Positions 9,109 to 17,754 of a stretch of DNA of 64,000 nt are shown here, in pieces. The notes under the pieces are model-generated. The model did not search any database and was not told the origin of the DNA. It saw only the letters and a program-made list of their open reading frames with translations. The DNA comes from 9FT-COMBO-48-23 sp964400675 (lineage in GTDB: Bacteria > Chloroflexota > Dehalococcoidia > GIF9 > UBA5629). Location: positions 124,001 through 188,000 of the forward strand of contig CAYNVO010000001.1 in assembly GCA_964400675.1 (NCBI GenBank). Direction: 5' to 3'. The first letter of the stretch is position 1, and every line of letters starts with the position of its first letter. Both the position numbers and the translations under genes were made by a program.

Positions 9109-9591
9109 CTAAGGGGCTCCCGTTTCCATGGGGTAGCCTGCTGCCTTCCAGGCATTATACCCACCCTTTAAGACTTTTATTTCCGAGAAGCCTTTGTTAA
9201 TCAACTCAAGCGCCGCACGGGCACTTGTGTTCTCATTTGGTCAGCTACAGTAGAGTATAATCTCTTTATCGGACGGTGGTATCCATTCTCCCTCAACTAT
9301 GGTAGAAAGGGGAGCAGATAAAGCCCCCTTGATATGGTCCACGTCGTATTCCTCTTTGTGTCTGTTATCGACAATCAGGATGTCGGACTTGCTCTCCATT
9401 TTCTGCAATAACTCCTCTATAGTTATGCGCGGTACTAGTTCTGAAGGTGCCGGCCTGGCCGATGGTTCGGGCACGGGTTCGGGTGTTGGGGCTGGCGTGG
9501 GCGATGATGTACATGCGATTAAAGCAAGCAACATCAACATAGCAACTGGAGGTACTAGTTTCTTGAGATAGTATATTGCCTTTTGCCCCAT
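9109..9591 (-). CDS. Rhodanese-like lipoprotein with in-frame TGA, candidate selenoprotein
   Basis: Reading from the ATG at 9591 a rhodanese protein is interrupted by TGA at 9243-9241, but the same frame continues for 43 more sense codons to a TAG at 9109-9111, and this part is a normal rhodanese end (PNENTSARAALELINKGF, then VLKGGYNAWKAAGYP). The TGA falls in the active-site loop, ILYCS-TGA-PNE, where relatives have Cys (YCxCPNE). A stem-loop follows at a suitable distance (separate entry), so I read the codon as selenocysteine at residue 117 of 160. The N-terminus is a lipoprotein signal (LIAC, Cys27) and a Pro-rich linker, so the domain would act outside the membrane on sulfur or selenium compounds. 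A simple nonsense mutation is the alternative. Confidence 0.72.
9203..9231 (-). promoter_or_regulatory. SECIS-like stem-loop after the in-frame TGA
   Basis: On the coding (minus) strand, AACACAAGTGCC can pair with GGCGCTTGAGTT: six contiguous pairs next to the loop (one is a G-U), then two more, one A-A mismatch, and three more. The apical loop is CGTGC, with a G in its second position. There are 21 bases between the TGA and the loop, inside the 16-37 range described for bacterial SECIS elements. It lies within coding sequence, as bacterial SECIS elements do. Structure seen by eye, not folded by software. Confidence 0.55.
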
Positions 9592-9747
9592 TATGACGTA
9601 TTGGAATCATACTTGACTTGTGTCAACCTGTCAAAAAGCAAGCCTCTTTGGTTGATGATGAGAAATGACTTCTGTAACCCGTGTTGTGTTAATAGGAAGC
9701 AAAGCCCATAAATATCTTGCCTTATAAAACGTGAGCAAGTCTGTGGC

Positions 9748-9776
9748 TTGGATAACTCTGGTTCTTAAGCTATAAT
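9748..9776 (+). promoter_or_regulatory. Sigma-70 type promoter of pyrF
   Basis: TTGGAT, a 17-base spacer and a perfect TATAAT. The predicted transcript would begin near 9783, only about nine bases before the pyrF ATG, with GAAGGA between them. Confidence 0.6.
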
Positions 9777-9791
9777 TTCTTTTGAAGGAAT

Positions 9792-10598
9792 ATGAAATTT
9801 GTCGATAAACTTCTGGCGGCTAGCAGTCAGAATAAGAGTTTGCTGTGTGTTGGCCTCGACCCTGACGCGGTATTGATGCCGAAAGTAGGTCTTCTAGCCT
9901 TCAATAAGGCTATCATTGATGCCACTGCAGACCTGGTATGTGCTTATAAGCCCAATCTGGCTTTCTATGAAGCTATGGGCGTCGACGGGCTTAAAGCTTT
10001 ACAGAAGACAATCGAACACATACCCGGCCATATCCCGATAATCGGTGACGGTAAAAGAGGTGATATCGGCAACACAGCTAGAGCCTATGCTAAAGCCCTT
10101 TTTGCTACCTTTGGCTTTGATGCTGCTACGGTAAGCCCCTACCTCGGCTTTGACTCAGTTGAACCGTTCATCGAGTATAAAGATAAAGGGGTTTTTATCC
10201 TTTGCCGAACGTCTAACCTCGGGTCAGTGGATTTTCAGAGCCTAGTTAATAGTGAAGGCATGCCGTTGTACGAGGCGGTAGCTCGCAAAGCCAGGGAATG
10301 GAATGTTGGTGGCAATATTGGCTTGGTTGTTGGGGCTACATATGCTGAAGAACTTAAGTCGGTTCGGCAGTTATGCCCTGAAATGCCGCTACTTATCCCG
10401 GGCATCGGGGTGCAGGGTGGTGATTTAGCCGCTACGGTTAAATACGGAGTTGATGCTCGGGGGGAGAATGCCATTATCGCTGTCTCGCGGCAAATTATTT
10501 ATGCTTCTCAAGGAAAAGACTTTGCTCAGGCTGCCCGTAATAATGCGATAGAGCTACGAGACAATATCAATAATTTAGTTAGACAAATTGTCCACTAA
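9792..10598 (+). CDS. pyrF: Orotidine 5'-phosphate decarboxylase
   Basis: Last step of UMP synthesis. The 268-residue length and the motif IIGDGKRGDIG (Asp86, Lys88, Asp91) place it in the longer OMP decarboxylase group 2. LLCVGLDPD at the N-terminus, YKPNLAFYEAMG and LIPGIGVQGGD (phosphate-binding) are also family features. The start is the ATG just downstream of a strong -10 box, with a GAAGGA site. The DUF951 gene follows six bases later. No other pyrimidine gene is in the window. Confidence 0.95.
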   Translation: MKFVDKLLAASSQNKSLLCVGLDPDAVLMPKVGLLAFNKAIIDATADLVCAYKPNLAFYEAMGVDGLKALQKTIEHIPGHIPIIGDGKRGDIGNTARAYAKALFATFGFDAATVSPYLGFDSVEPFIEYKDKGVFILCRTSNLGSVDFQSLVNSEGMPLYEAVARKAREWNVGGNIGLVVGATYAEELKSVRQLCPEMPLLIPGIGVQGGDLAATVKYGVDARGENAIIAVSRQIIYASQGKDFAQAARNNAIELRDNINNLVRQIVH

Positions 10599-10603
10599 GA
10601 CGC

Positions 10604-10813
10604 ATGGATATAGAACTAGGTGATGTAGTTCGCTTACGAAAGAAGCATCCTTGTGGGGGCGATGAATGGCAGGTGGTAAAGTTGGGAGTTGATATTCGGG
10701 TAAAGTGCCTTAAGTGCCAGAGGCAGGTTCTTCTGGAAAGGGGGACCTTTGAGCGCCGAGTTAAAGCCTTGATCTCAAGAGACCACTCGGCAAATAAAAC
10801 TGACAATGGGTAG
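10604..10813 (+). CDS. DUF951 family protein
   Basis: A 69-residue protein with the DUF951 pattern: LGDVVRLRKKHPCGGDEW, then VDIRVKCLKCQRQVLL with a CxxC, and ERRVKAL. The family is small and widespread in Firmicutes and Chloroflexota, usually near housekeeping genes; its role is unknown, and the three Cys could bind zinc. It begins five bases after pyrF and is very likely co-transcribed with it. Confidence 0.85.
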   Translation: MDIELGDVVRLRKKHPCGGDEWQVVKLGVDIRVKCLKCQRQVLLERGTFERRVKALISRDHSANKTDNG

Positions 10814-10825
10814 TGTGTCAGTTTT
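10796..10825 (+). terminator. Hairpin at the end of the pyrF-DUF951 unit
   Basis: AAAACTGACA and TGTCAGTTTT form a perfect 10-bp stem around a 10-base loop that contains the DUF951 stop codon. The T-run is part of the stem, so it is a plausible but not classical intrinsic terminator. Confidence 0.45.
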
Positions 10826-10923
10826 GGCTAGAAAATATCTTATCATCAACAGTGCTCTGATGTTAGGGTAAAACCTCGTACTACGATGGTACTTTAGTAC
10901 TAGAGCGTTTATACTTTAGTCGT

Positions 10924-10953
10924 TTGACCTATTACGGACGATGAGAATGCTAT
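10924..10953 (+). promoter_or_regulatory. Possible promoter upstream of the marR-type gene
   Basis: TTGACC, an 18-base spacer and TGCTAT. Just upstream (about 10870-10905) GTACT and AGTACT words recur, which could be operator half-sites. The rest of 10826-11069 shows nothing else I can name. Confidence 0.35.
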
Positions 10954-11069
10954 CTAGAAGCCTTTGTTTTTTCATAGATTATTGTGATAGAATCAGTCTA
11001 TAAGTTAGTTCTCTCACGGGAGAATTGATTTATCGATTAGGGATTTTAAATTTCAAGAAGGAGATTATC

Positions 11070-11552
11070 ATGCCAGAAGGTTCAGGTGTGGATCGCGACT
11101 ATAACTTGTGGGTGCTGTTGCATCAGGTGAGCGACATAATATTTAATGCCAGGGAAGCAGAGCTGCAGGAACATGGCCTTCCAGCCACACAGGCTGAGGT
11201 TCTATTTGTTATTAAAGCTATTGGCGATAAGGTGACACCGGCCCAGATATCACGGATGATATTCCGACGGCCCCACTCGGTTTCGGGAATTATAGAAAGA
11301 ATGAAAAAGGCCGGACTCGTTAAGAAAACCAAGGACTTGCACAGAAAAAATTTGGTGAGAGTCACCATAACTGAGAAGGGGCAACAGGCATATAAGCAAG
11401 CACTGAAGAGGAAATCTGTCCAGAAGATAATGTCTGCCCTTTCTGAATCTGAGCGCCAAAAACTGAGGTCGCTCTTGGAAACTTTGCGCAATAAAGGGCT
11501 TAAGGAGCTTGGGATTGATCCCAAGAAAGCACCACCGCCGAAGTTTATGTGA
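11070..11552 (+). CDS. MarR family transcriptional regulator
   Basis: A 160-residue winged-helix regulator. The DNA-binding region reads AEVLFVIKAIGDKVTPAQISRMIFRRPHSVSGIIERMKKAGLVKKT, and the wing has LVRVTITEKGQQAY, both standard for MarR. The ATG at 11070 is chosen because AAGGAG lies seven bases upstream; the in-frame TTG/ATG 45 bases earlier has no such site. The gene is single, ends in a terminator, and sits upstream of dinB without an obvious target nearby. The ligand is unknown. Confidence 0.88.
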   Translation: MPEGSGVDRDYNLWVLLHQVSDIIFNAREAELQEHGLPATQAEVLFVIKAIGDKVTPAQISRMIFRRPHSVSGIIERMKKAGLVKKTKDLHRKNLVRVTITEKGQQAYKQALKRKSVQKIMSALSESERQKLRSLLETLRNKGLKELGIDPKKAPPPKFM

Positions 11553-11581
11553 GACCAAAAACTCAGTCAATCTAGCGTTGT

Positions 11582-11612
11582 AATGCGAGGCTTAAGCCCC
11601 GCATTATTTTTT
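11582..11612 (+). terminator. Rho-independent terminator after the marR-type gene
   Basis: AATGCGAGGC pairs with GCCCCGCATT around TTAA with one mismatch, followed by ATTTTTTA. Confidence 0.75.
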
Positions 11613-11626
11613 ATGCCGAGTTCTCC

Positions 11627-11655
11627 TTGTTAGCTGCCCTTATCTAGTCTATAAT
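11627..11655 (+). promoter_or_regulatory. Promoter of dinB
   Basis: TTGTTA, 17 bases, TATAAT. Transcription would begin near 11662, which is after the TTG at 11658 and only five bases before the GTG at 11667. No clear LexA-type box was found around it. Confidence 0.6.
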
Positions 11656-11666
11656 CGTTGCTGAGC

Positions 11667-12884
11667 GTGAATCGTTATATTTTACATATTGACCTGGACG
11701 CATTCTTTGTTTCTGTGGAGCAGGCACTGGCACCGGGCTTGCGTGGAAAGCCGGTAGTAGTTGGTGGGCGTCCTGACCGTCGTGGTGTGGTAGCCTCAGC
11801 TTCCTATGATGCTCGTGTTTTCGGCATTCGGGCTGGCATGCCTCTGTCTCAGGCTTATCGCCTCTGCCCCCAGGCTATTTTCCTTCAGGGTAGCTTTCCT
11901 GCCTATAGAGACGCATCAGAAAAGTTTATGGCGATTCTGGCTGATTTTTCGCCTTGTTTGGAACCGGCAGGGCTGGATGAGGCTTATCTTGATGTTACTG
12001 GCTGTGAAGCTTATGACACTCCTTATGAGCTGGCATTGCACATAAAGGGGCGTGTCAAGAAGGAGCTTAAGCTGATTGCTTCAGTAGGTGTGGCTGGTTG
12101 TAAAGTGGTGGCTAAGATTGCTTCTGACTTAGGTAAGCCGGATGGCCTGGTTGAGGTGGCTGTGGGGCAAGAAAAGGAATTCTTAGCGCCATTGCCCGTA
12201 GCCAGCTTGCCTGGCGTTGGCAAAAAAACAGAGCAGGCATTGAAGTCGCTGGGAATAAAGACTATTGTCCAGTTGGCAGCTTTGCCACCCGAAACAATCA
12301 AGAATCGTTTGGGCGTTGCTGGGATGATGCTTCATCATTATGCCAACGGAATAGATAACCGGGAGGTGGAACCGCCGGGTGAGGCTAAATCTATCAGCAG
12401 AGAGACCACCTTTGCTGAAGATACCTTGGACCGAACCTTTCTTCAAGCCATCCTCCGTTATCTCTGTGAGCGGGTCGGCGCTGAGCTGCGCCAGGATGGC
12501 AAGCACGCCAGAACTATAACCCTAAAGTTGAGGTATGCCGATTTTGAGACCGTTACCCGCCGCATTAGTTCCAAAGAGGCTACGGATGCTGATGAAGTCA
12601 TTTTTGCAGGGGCATTTAAGTTGCTTGACCAGGCTCTGGCTAGAAATCGGAAACTGGTGAGGCTTATTGGAGTCGGAGTATCGAACCTGGTCGGTTATGG
12701 GAGGCAGCTTCATTTACTTGATTCCAGACCGCAAAGGATGGCTCATCTGGATAAGGCTATTGACCGTATCCGCAATAAATATGGCTTTACCTCCATACAG
12801 ACTGGGCGCACCTTGCTGCTTAAAGATATATTCGCTAGTCGTGATGATGACTACATACTTGAAACGCCATCGCTTTCCCGCTAA
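11667..12884 (+). CDS. dinB: DNA polymerase IV, Y family
   Basis: Translesion polymerase. The protein opens with RYILHIDLDAFFVSVEQAL (first catalytic Asp), continues with GVVASASYDARVFGIRAGMP, and has the second acidic pair in GLDEAYLDVTG; the helix-hairpin-helix ASLPGVGKKTEQALKSLG and the little-finger domain (SISRETTFAEDT) follow. I choose the GTG at 11667 because the promoter -10 box ends at 11655, making a TTG start at 11658 hard to reach on the mRNA; this gives about 405 residues and a near-leaderless message. The C-terminus lacks an obvious clamp-binding QLxLF motif, though RQLHLLD may serve. Confidence 0.93.
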   Translation: MNRYILHIDLDAFFVSVEQALAPGLRGKPVVVGGRPDRRGVVASASYDARVFGIRAGMPLSQAYRLCPQAIFLQGSFPAYRDASEKFMAILADFSPCLEPAGLDEAYLDVTGCEAYDTPYELALHIKGRVKKELKLIASVGVAGCKVVAKIASDLGKPDGLVEVAVGQEKEFLAPLPVASLPGVGKKTEQALKSLGIKTIVQLAALPPETIKNRLGVAGMMLHHYANGIDNREVEPPGEAKSISRETTFAEDTLDRTFLQAILRYLCERVGAELRQDGKHARTITLKLRYADFETVTRRISSKEATDADEVIFAGAFKLLDQALARNRKLVRLIGVGVSNLVGYGRQLHLLDSRPQRMAHLDKAIDRIRNKYGFTSIQTGRTLLLKDIFASRDDDYILETPSLSR

Positions 12885-12886
12885 CC

Positions 12887-12915
12887 TTGTTTTTGTTATG
12901 GGGCGGGGCTATAAT
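12887..12915 (+). promoter_or_regulatory. Promoter of ilvE
   Basis: TTGTTT, 17 bases, TATAAT, starting within three bases of the dinB stop codon. The predicted leader is about 40 nt and ends with AAAGGAGAGAGGG before the ATG. Confidence 0.6.
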
Positions 12916-12962
12916 TAAATCCAGCTTCTCATTATTGAAATTTAGAAAAAAAGGAGAGAGGG

Positions 12963-13898
12963 ATGCCTCCATACGCTTTTTTTAGAAAACAATTCGTGCC
13001 GCTTGCCGAAGCCAAAATTGGTATTCTAACCCATGCTCTGCATTATGGTACTGCTTGTTTCGAGGGCATTCGCGGTAACTGGAATGAGGAGCAGGAGCAA
13101 TTGTTTCTATTCCGTGTTAAAGAACACTATAAGCGCATGCTCAAAAACTGTCGCATTTTGAAGATAAACCTCCCTTATTCGGCTGATGAGATGTGCCAGT
13201 TAACCGTAAAAGTGGTGGAAAAGAGCGGCTATCGTGAAGACGTCTATATTCGTCCTCTGGCTTACAAGAGCTCAGAGGCTATAGGGGTACGGTTACACGA
13301 TTTGGAGGACGATTTTTTTATCATCGTTGCCACATTGCCCGCTTATCTCGATGTCGACGCGGGGGTCCGCTGCTGCACCTCTTCGTGGCGGCGTGTCGAT
13401 GATACCATGATCCCAGCCAGGGGCAAGTTTACCGGCATATATGTGAATAGCGCTCTGGCTAAGACCGAAGCTAACGAGCACGGCTTCGATGAGGCAATTC
13501 TATTGAACCATGATGGTCACGTTTCCGAGGGCAGTGGTGAGAATATCTTCTTTGTACTGGATGGTAAGCTGGTGACACCGCCAAGCTCCGATAATATCTT
13601 ATTGGGCGTTACTAGAGATACAGTAATTCAACTAGCCAGAGATGAGCTGGGGATAGAGACGATCGAGGAGTCAGTGGATCGCACCGAGCTGTATCTTGCG
13701 GATGAGGTGTTTTTTACCGGTACTGCTGCCCATGTCAGCCCGGTCCTTGAAATCGACCACCGTCTGGTGGGAGATGGGAAAATAGGAAAAGTGACCAGGG
13801 AGCTACAGCGCCTCTATTTCGACGTGGTAAAGGGCAATAATCCCAAATATATAGGTTGGTGCACTCCGGCATATTCTAAACTGGTAAAGACCAAGTAG
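12963..13898 (+). CDS. ilvE: Branched-chain amino acid aminotransferase
   Basis: Class IV PLP aminotransferase of 311 residues that interconverts Val, Leu and Ile with their keto acids. The PLP Lys is expected at 155 in PARGKFTGIYVNSALAK; other signatures are LTHALHYGTACFEGIRG near the N-terminus, EAILLNHDGHVSEGSGENIFFV, and LADEVFFTGTAAHVSPV. It has a strong ribosome binding site and its own promoter. No other branched-chain genes are adjacent. A D-amino acid aminotransferase or 4-amino-4-deoxychorismate lyase is less likely given length and motifs. Confidence 0.93.
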   Translation: MPPYAFFRKQFVPLAEAKIGILTHALHYGTACFEGIRGNWNEEQEQLFLFRVKEHYKRMLKNCRILKINLPYSADEMCQLTVKVVEKSGYREDVYIRPLAYKSSEAIGVRLHDLEDDFFIIVATLPAYLDVDAGVRCCTSSWRRVDDTMIPARGKFTGIYVNSALAKTEANEHGFDEAILLNHDGHVSEGSGENIFFVLDGKLVTPPSSDNILLGVTRDTVIQLARDELGIETIEESVDRTELYLADEVFFTGTAAHVSPVLEIDHRLVGDGKIGKVTRELQRLYFDVVKGNNPKYIGWCTPAYSKLVKTK

Positions 13899-13954
13899 GT
13901 AGTGACAGAAATCTAACTACGGCAACCGCTTACGTTCGGGCCACATCCCCGGAT

Positions 13955-14542
13955 TCATTTCTTTGTACGGTTTGGCGTGCTATCGGTCTTTATTCGCAGG
14001 GTTTTGAGCAGATAGATAATACGGCAGCTTTCCTCTAAAGCTGAAGTGTATTGGTAGGCTTCTTCAAGCAACTGAGCAGCAGCAAAGCTGCCATGTCCAT
14101 GCACCAGGACGATCTTGTGCTTTATTAGTGCCTTGGCTATTTCCTCGGCAAGCTCTCCGGGCCTTACAGCTGTTTCCCAGCCTAAAACCGGCACCTTTGG
14201 CAGTATCATCCTTCCGTCGACATCACGGGGTACGATTTCTTGTTCGGAAAAGGACAAGGCAACCGCATAAGCAGGGTGTGCATGTACTATAGCTGAAGCC
14301 GGCGTGCGCTTATATATGGCGCGATGGACTGCCAGCTCTGTTGAGGCTAAGGGGGTGAACCGGTCATTTTTATTGATGCCGGTTTCCACAAGGTCATGTT
14401 CCTCAAGGCAGTTCAACATACTGCCCCGGTGAGTGATGTACAGGCGTTCTCCCAGTTTAATACTGAGATCACCACCGTGAGATGATACCAGCCCTCGGGC
14501 GCAGAGCTCGCGTCCAACAGTCTGAAACTGAGAAATTAGCAT
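13955..14542 (-). CDS. Class II aldolase / fuculose-phosphate-aldolase-like protein
   Basis: A 195-residue zinc aldolase-family protein. Zinc ligands appear as HAHPAYA (first two His) and HGHGSFA (third), and the catalytic acid as the Glu in STELAVHRAIY; RGLVSSHGGDLSIKL is the phosphate-binding start. Members include fuculose-1-phosphate aldolase, ribulose-5-phosphate epimerase (araD) and methylthioribulose dehydratase; nothing here decides among them. It is the last gene of a minus-strand run downstream of lexA and convergent with ilvE. Confidence 0.85.
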   Translation of the reverse strand: MLISQFQTVGRELCARGLVSSHGGDLSIKLGERLYITHRGSMLNCLEEHDLVETGINKNDRFTPLASTELAVHRAIYKRTPASAIVHAHPAYAVALSFSEQEIVPRDVDGRMILPKVPVLGWETAVRPGELAEEIAKALIKHKIVLVHGHGSFAAAQLLEEAYQYTSALEESCRIIYLLKTLRIKTDSTPNRTKK

Positions 14543-14594
14543 CTATCTTACTTTTACACCAGTTTTGTACTTAAAGTCAAACCGTAGATTCCAA

Positions 14595-15239
14595 TCAGGC
14601 TAGCTGGCGAATCACGGTGATAACCTTGCCTTGAATCTCCACATTATCCGGAGCGGTATAAATAGGGTGCATCTGGGTATTTGCCGGCTCAAGGCGGATA
14701 CGGTTGGTCTCTCTGAACAATCTTTTGAGGGTGACTTCCTTTTCTGCTTTTAGCCACACAGCTACCATATCGCCATTTTCAGCGTTGCTCACATACTCCA
14801 TCAGAACAATGTCGCCATCCTTTATCAGGGCGTCAATCATGGAGTTTCCCTTTACCCTCAAGGCATAGACTCTCTGTTTAGCACGCGTCAAGTCCTCGGT
14901 AACCTCTAGTTCTTCCGTGGCAACTGTGTCCCAGGTTTCTGAGTTTGGGACAGGAATCGGCTCACCAGCGGCTATTTCTCCTATTACGGGCACGGAGACG
15001 ATATGTTGAGGGTTGCGCCTGGTGGCTAGAAATTCGACGCCACGCGATATTTTAGCGTGTCGGCGTATATACCCTGCTGTTTCTAATCTGGCCAGGTTAT
15101 AGGCGACTACCGAGGTGGAGCTTATCTCACAGCCGCTGACTATATCCCTGACTGTGGGGGGGTAGCCCCTGGCGTCAACGAACTTCCGGATAAACTGGAG
15201 GATACGTTTCTGTTTTGGTGATAGCGCTTTACGAGTCAT
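14595..15239 (-). CDS. lexA: LexA repressor
   Basis: SOS repressor with self-cleavage. The winged-helix part reads KQKRILQFIRKFVDARGYPPTVRDI, and the S24 peptidase part has the cleavage pair Ala91-Gly92 (IGEIAAGEPI), Ser133 in VKGNSMID and Lys172 in EVTLKRLF. At 214 residues it is normal length. It lies 35 bases downstream of rpsT. I see no typical CGAAC-N4-GTTCG or CTGT-N8-ACAG operator upstream, so the binding site may be lineage-specific. dinB, a usual SOS gene, is 2 kb away. Confidence 0.95.
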   Translation of the reverse strand: MTRKALSPKQKRILQFIRKFVDARGYPPTVRDIVSGCEISSTSVVAYNLARLETAGYIRRHAKISRGVEFLATRRNPQHIVSVPVIGEIAAGEPIPVPNSETWDTVATEELEVTEDLTRAKQRVYALRVKGNSMIDALIKDGDIVLMEYVSNAENGDMVAVWLKAEKEVTLKRLFRETNRIRLEPANTQMHPIYTAPDNVEIQGKVITVIRQLA

Positions 15240-15274
15240 GGCAAACGTTGGCGCAGTTAGACAACATTACTTTC

Positions 15275-15583
15275 TCAGGCTTTGTCAGCTCTGGTTGCTT
15301 TCTTGGGAGCAGTGCTGGGAAGCTTGGCTCGATTGAATTTTTTCATCAAGCGTGACTTGCGCCTTGCGGCTGTATTAGGATGGATGACACCCTTTTTGGC
15401 AGCCCTGTCTAAAGCACTTATGGCAGTTGCAACTGCATCTTTTGCTGGCTCGGGCTCGTTGCCTGAAATAAGCTTTTCTGCTCTGGTCACATGTGTCTTG
15501 GTAGCACTTCTAACCGACCTATTTCGTAGTCTTTTTTTCCCTGCTGCTCGTGCCGCTTTTTCTGCTGATTTACTTTTGGGCAA
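15275..15583 (-). CDS. rpsT: Ribosomal protein S20
   Basis: Small-subunit protein that binds 16S rRNA. The sequence PKSKSAEKAARAAGKKRL, RNRSVRSATKT, ALDRAAKKGVIHPNTAARRKSRL is S20 throughout, with a Lys-rich tail. I place the start at the TTG at 15583: AAAGGAG lies six bases before it, and the next possible start at 15601 would put this site inside the gene. That gives 102 residues. It follows relA by 14 bases. Confidence 0.93.
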   Translation of the reverse strand: MPKSKSAEKAARAAGKKRLRNRSVRSATKTHVTRAEKLISGNEPEPAKDAVATAISALDRAAKKGVIHPNTAARRKSRLMKKFNRAKLPSTAPKKATRADKA

Positions 15584-15597
15584 TCCTGACTCCTTTC

Positions 15598-17754
15598 TCA
15601 AGAACTAAGACTGGCTTTAGCTTGACTGACTCTTGTGGCGCTCATAATACCACGTGCGCCCTGGATTCGTGACAATAGTTGAGTTAACTGAGCCATATTT
15701 ACGATTTCAACGGTAGCAAATACGGAGGTGATTTCATTGTGATATGTAGTGCTCATATTGGATATATTTACTTTGTTCTCGGCGATAACGGTGGTGATAT
15801 CCCGGAGCAAGCCTACTCTGTCCCAGGCATCTATCTGTATATCGACGGGGTAAACATCATGTATCTCTCCCCAGTTCACCTCGATTAGTCGCCTTTTATC
15901 TTCTACATTGATGACATTTATACAGTCTTTGCGGTGCACAGTAATCCCCTGACTCCGGGTAATATAACCGATAATAGGGTCGCCAGGCAAGGGATTGCAA
16001 CAGCGGCCTAATTGAGTAAGCAAGTCACCAACGCCGAGAACCTGAATTCCTGCCGCAGTAGTCCTATCGCTGCGTACGGTTTTGGTTATAGAAGGGATTT
16101 CTTCCGGTTCGATGGCCAATTTGAGCGCCAACTGATGTGTGGTAATGCCGCCATAGCCAATAGCTGCCAGAAAATCATCAGAGCTTTCATAATTGAACAG
16201 GCGTGCCGTTTCCTCGATATTGGTTATGGCAATGTCAAGCCGCTTGAGTTCTCTGTCCAGAATCTGTTTACCGCGTTCTATGTTCTGTGTTCGTTCCTGT
16301 TTCTTAAACCACTGGCGAATTTTTTCTCGGGCGTGGGAAGTCTTGACAAATCCCAGGTCGGGGTTGAGCCAGTCAAGGCTGGGACCCTTGCCGACCTTAG
16401 CGGTCATAATATCTATGATTTCGCTATTCTTGAGTTCGTAGTTCAGGGGCACGAGCCTGCCGTTTACCTTGGTGCCTATGCAGCGATGTCCTAACTCGGT
16501 ATGGATGCGATATGCGAAATCCAGTGGAGTGGCGCCTTTGGGCAGAGCTTTTATTTCACCTTTGGGGGTATAAACAAAGACCTGGTCAATGAAGACATCA
16601 GTTTTTAACGATTCGAGGAATTCCTCGCTGCCAAGCTCGCTTTGCCACTCAATTAGCTGACGTAGCCAGGCTATCTTGTTTTCGAAGTGTGTATCCTGTT
16701 TGGCACCCTCCTTATAACGCCAGTGGGCAGCCACACCGAAATCGGCAGTTCGGTGCATGCTATAGGTGCGGATTTGTATTTCCAGTGGAGTTGTTCCCTG
16801 GCATAGCACTGTGGTGTGCAGTGACTGGTATCCGTTGTCTTTAGGATTGGCGATGAAGTCGTTAAACTCCTCGGGAATAGGATGCCACAGGTTGTGGATA
16901 GTACCCAGCGCTTTATAGCAGTCCGGGATTGTGTCTACCAGTACCCGGAAAGCGAAAAGGTCATGAATGTCGTCGAAGTCTCTGCCTTGAGTCGCATATC
17001 GGTTCATTTTATTACAGATGCTGTAGATATGCTTTGGTCTGCCTATGATTTCTGCCTTTATATCGGCTTTGTCCAGTTCTTGTTTTAATATCTGTGTAAT
17101 TTCATTAATAAAAGCCTCTCGTTGCGTTCTGCGGGTGGCCAGCAAGCGAGCCACTTTATGATATTGGCGTGGCTCAAGGTAGCGGAAAGATAAATCCTCC
17201 AGTTGCCACTTTATCTGCCAGATACCCAGGCGGTGGGCAAGAGGCGCATATATATCCAGTGTCTCTTGGGAAATGCTGCGCCGTTTCTCCGGTGACAGAG
17301 GTGCTAAAGTTTGCATGTTATGCAGCCTGTCGGCCAGTTTGATAAAAACTACCCTCAAGTCCTCTGCTGTAGCTATCAGCATCTTTCGCAGGTTCTGGGC
17401 TTGAGATTCTCGTTTCCTGGCTTCACCACGGCGCAAGGATAATTTGCCCAATTTGGTGGCGCCATCAACAAGCTTGCTTACCTCCGGACCGAATTTAGCC
17501 TCGATTTCGGACAGGGGCACGTGGCAGTCTTCGGGCACATCATGGAGCAAGGCTGCGGCTAAAGTGGCGGCATCAAGCTGAAGGTTGGCTAGAGTGGTAG
17601 CTGTCTGTAACGGATGGTCTAGATACGGGTCGCCGGACTTCCGCACCTGTCCTTCATGAGCTTTTAGGGCAAATTCATATGCTGCCTCAACCAAAGCCAC
17701 TTTGGCAGGAGGCAGGTATTCGTTGGCTTTTTCCAGGAGGGCGACAGCATCCAT
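15598..17754 (-). CDS. relA: Bifunctional-type RelA/SpoT (p)ppGpp synthetase/hydrolase
   Basis: Controls the stringent response. Domains in order over 718 residues: HD hydrolase (His71-Asp72 in LLHDVPEDC, later LADRLHNMQTL), synthetase (GYQSLHTTV, EIQIRTYSMHRTADFGVAAHWRYK), TGS (VFVYTPKGEIKALPKGATPLDFA), a zinc-finger-like region with RCCNPLPGDPIIGYITR, and a C-terminal ACT domain. The HD motif is intact, so both synthesis and hydrolysis are likely, as in Rel enzymes of Gram-positives. First gene of the relA-rpsT-lexA-aldolase run. Confidence 0.96.
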   Translation of the reverse strand: MDAVALLEKANEYLPPAKVALVEAAYEFALKAHEGQVRKSGDPYLDHPLQTATTLANLQLDAATLAAALLHDVPEDCHVPLSEIEAKFGPEVSKLVDGATKLGKLSLRRGEARKRESQAQNLRKMLIATAEDLRVVFIKLADRLHNMQTLAPLSPEKRRSISQETLDIYAPLAHRLGIWQIKWQLEDLSFRYLEPRQYHKVARLLATRRTQREAFINEITQILKQELDKADIKAEIIGRPKHIYSICNKMNRYATQGRDFDDIHDLFAFRVLVDTIPDCYKALGTIHNLWHPIPEEFNDFIANPKDNGYQSLHTTVLCQGTTPLEIQIRTYSMHRTADFGVAAHWRYKEGAKQDTHFENKIAWLRQLIEWQSELGSEEFLESLKTDVFIDQVFVYTPKGEIKALPKGATPLDFAYRIHTELGHRCIGTKVNGRLVPLNYELKNSEIIDIMTAKVGKGPSLDWLNPDLGFVKTSHAREKIRQWFKKQERTQNIERGKQILDRELKRLDIAITNIEETARLFNYESSDDFLAAIGYGGITTHQLALKLAIEPEEIPSITKTVRSDRTTAAGIQVLGVGDLLTQLGRCCNPLPGDPIIGYITRSQGITVHRKDCINVINVEDKRRLIEVNWGEIHDVYPVDIQIDAWDRVGLLRDITTVIAENKVNISNMSTTYHNEITSVFATVEIVNMAQLTQLLSRIQGARGIMSATRVSQAKASLSS

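Noticed and set aside
14543..14594. Possible LexA operator near lexA/aldolase
   Set aside because: No inverted pair of credible length; not enough to call a site.
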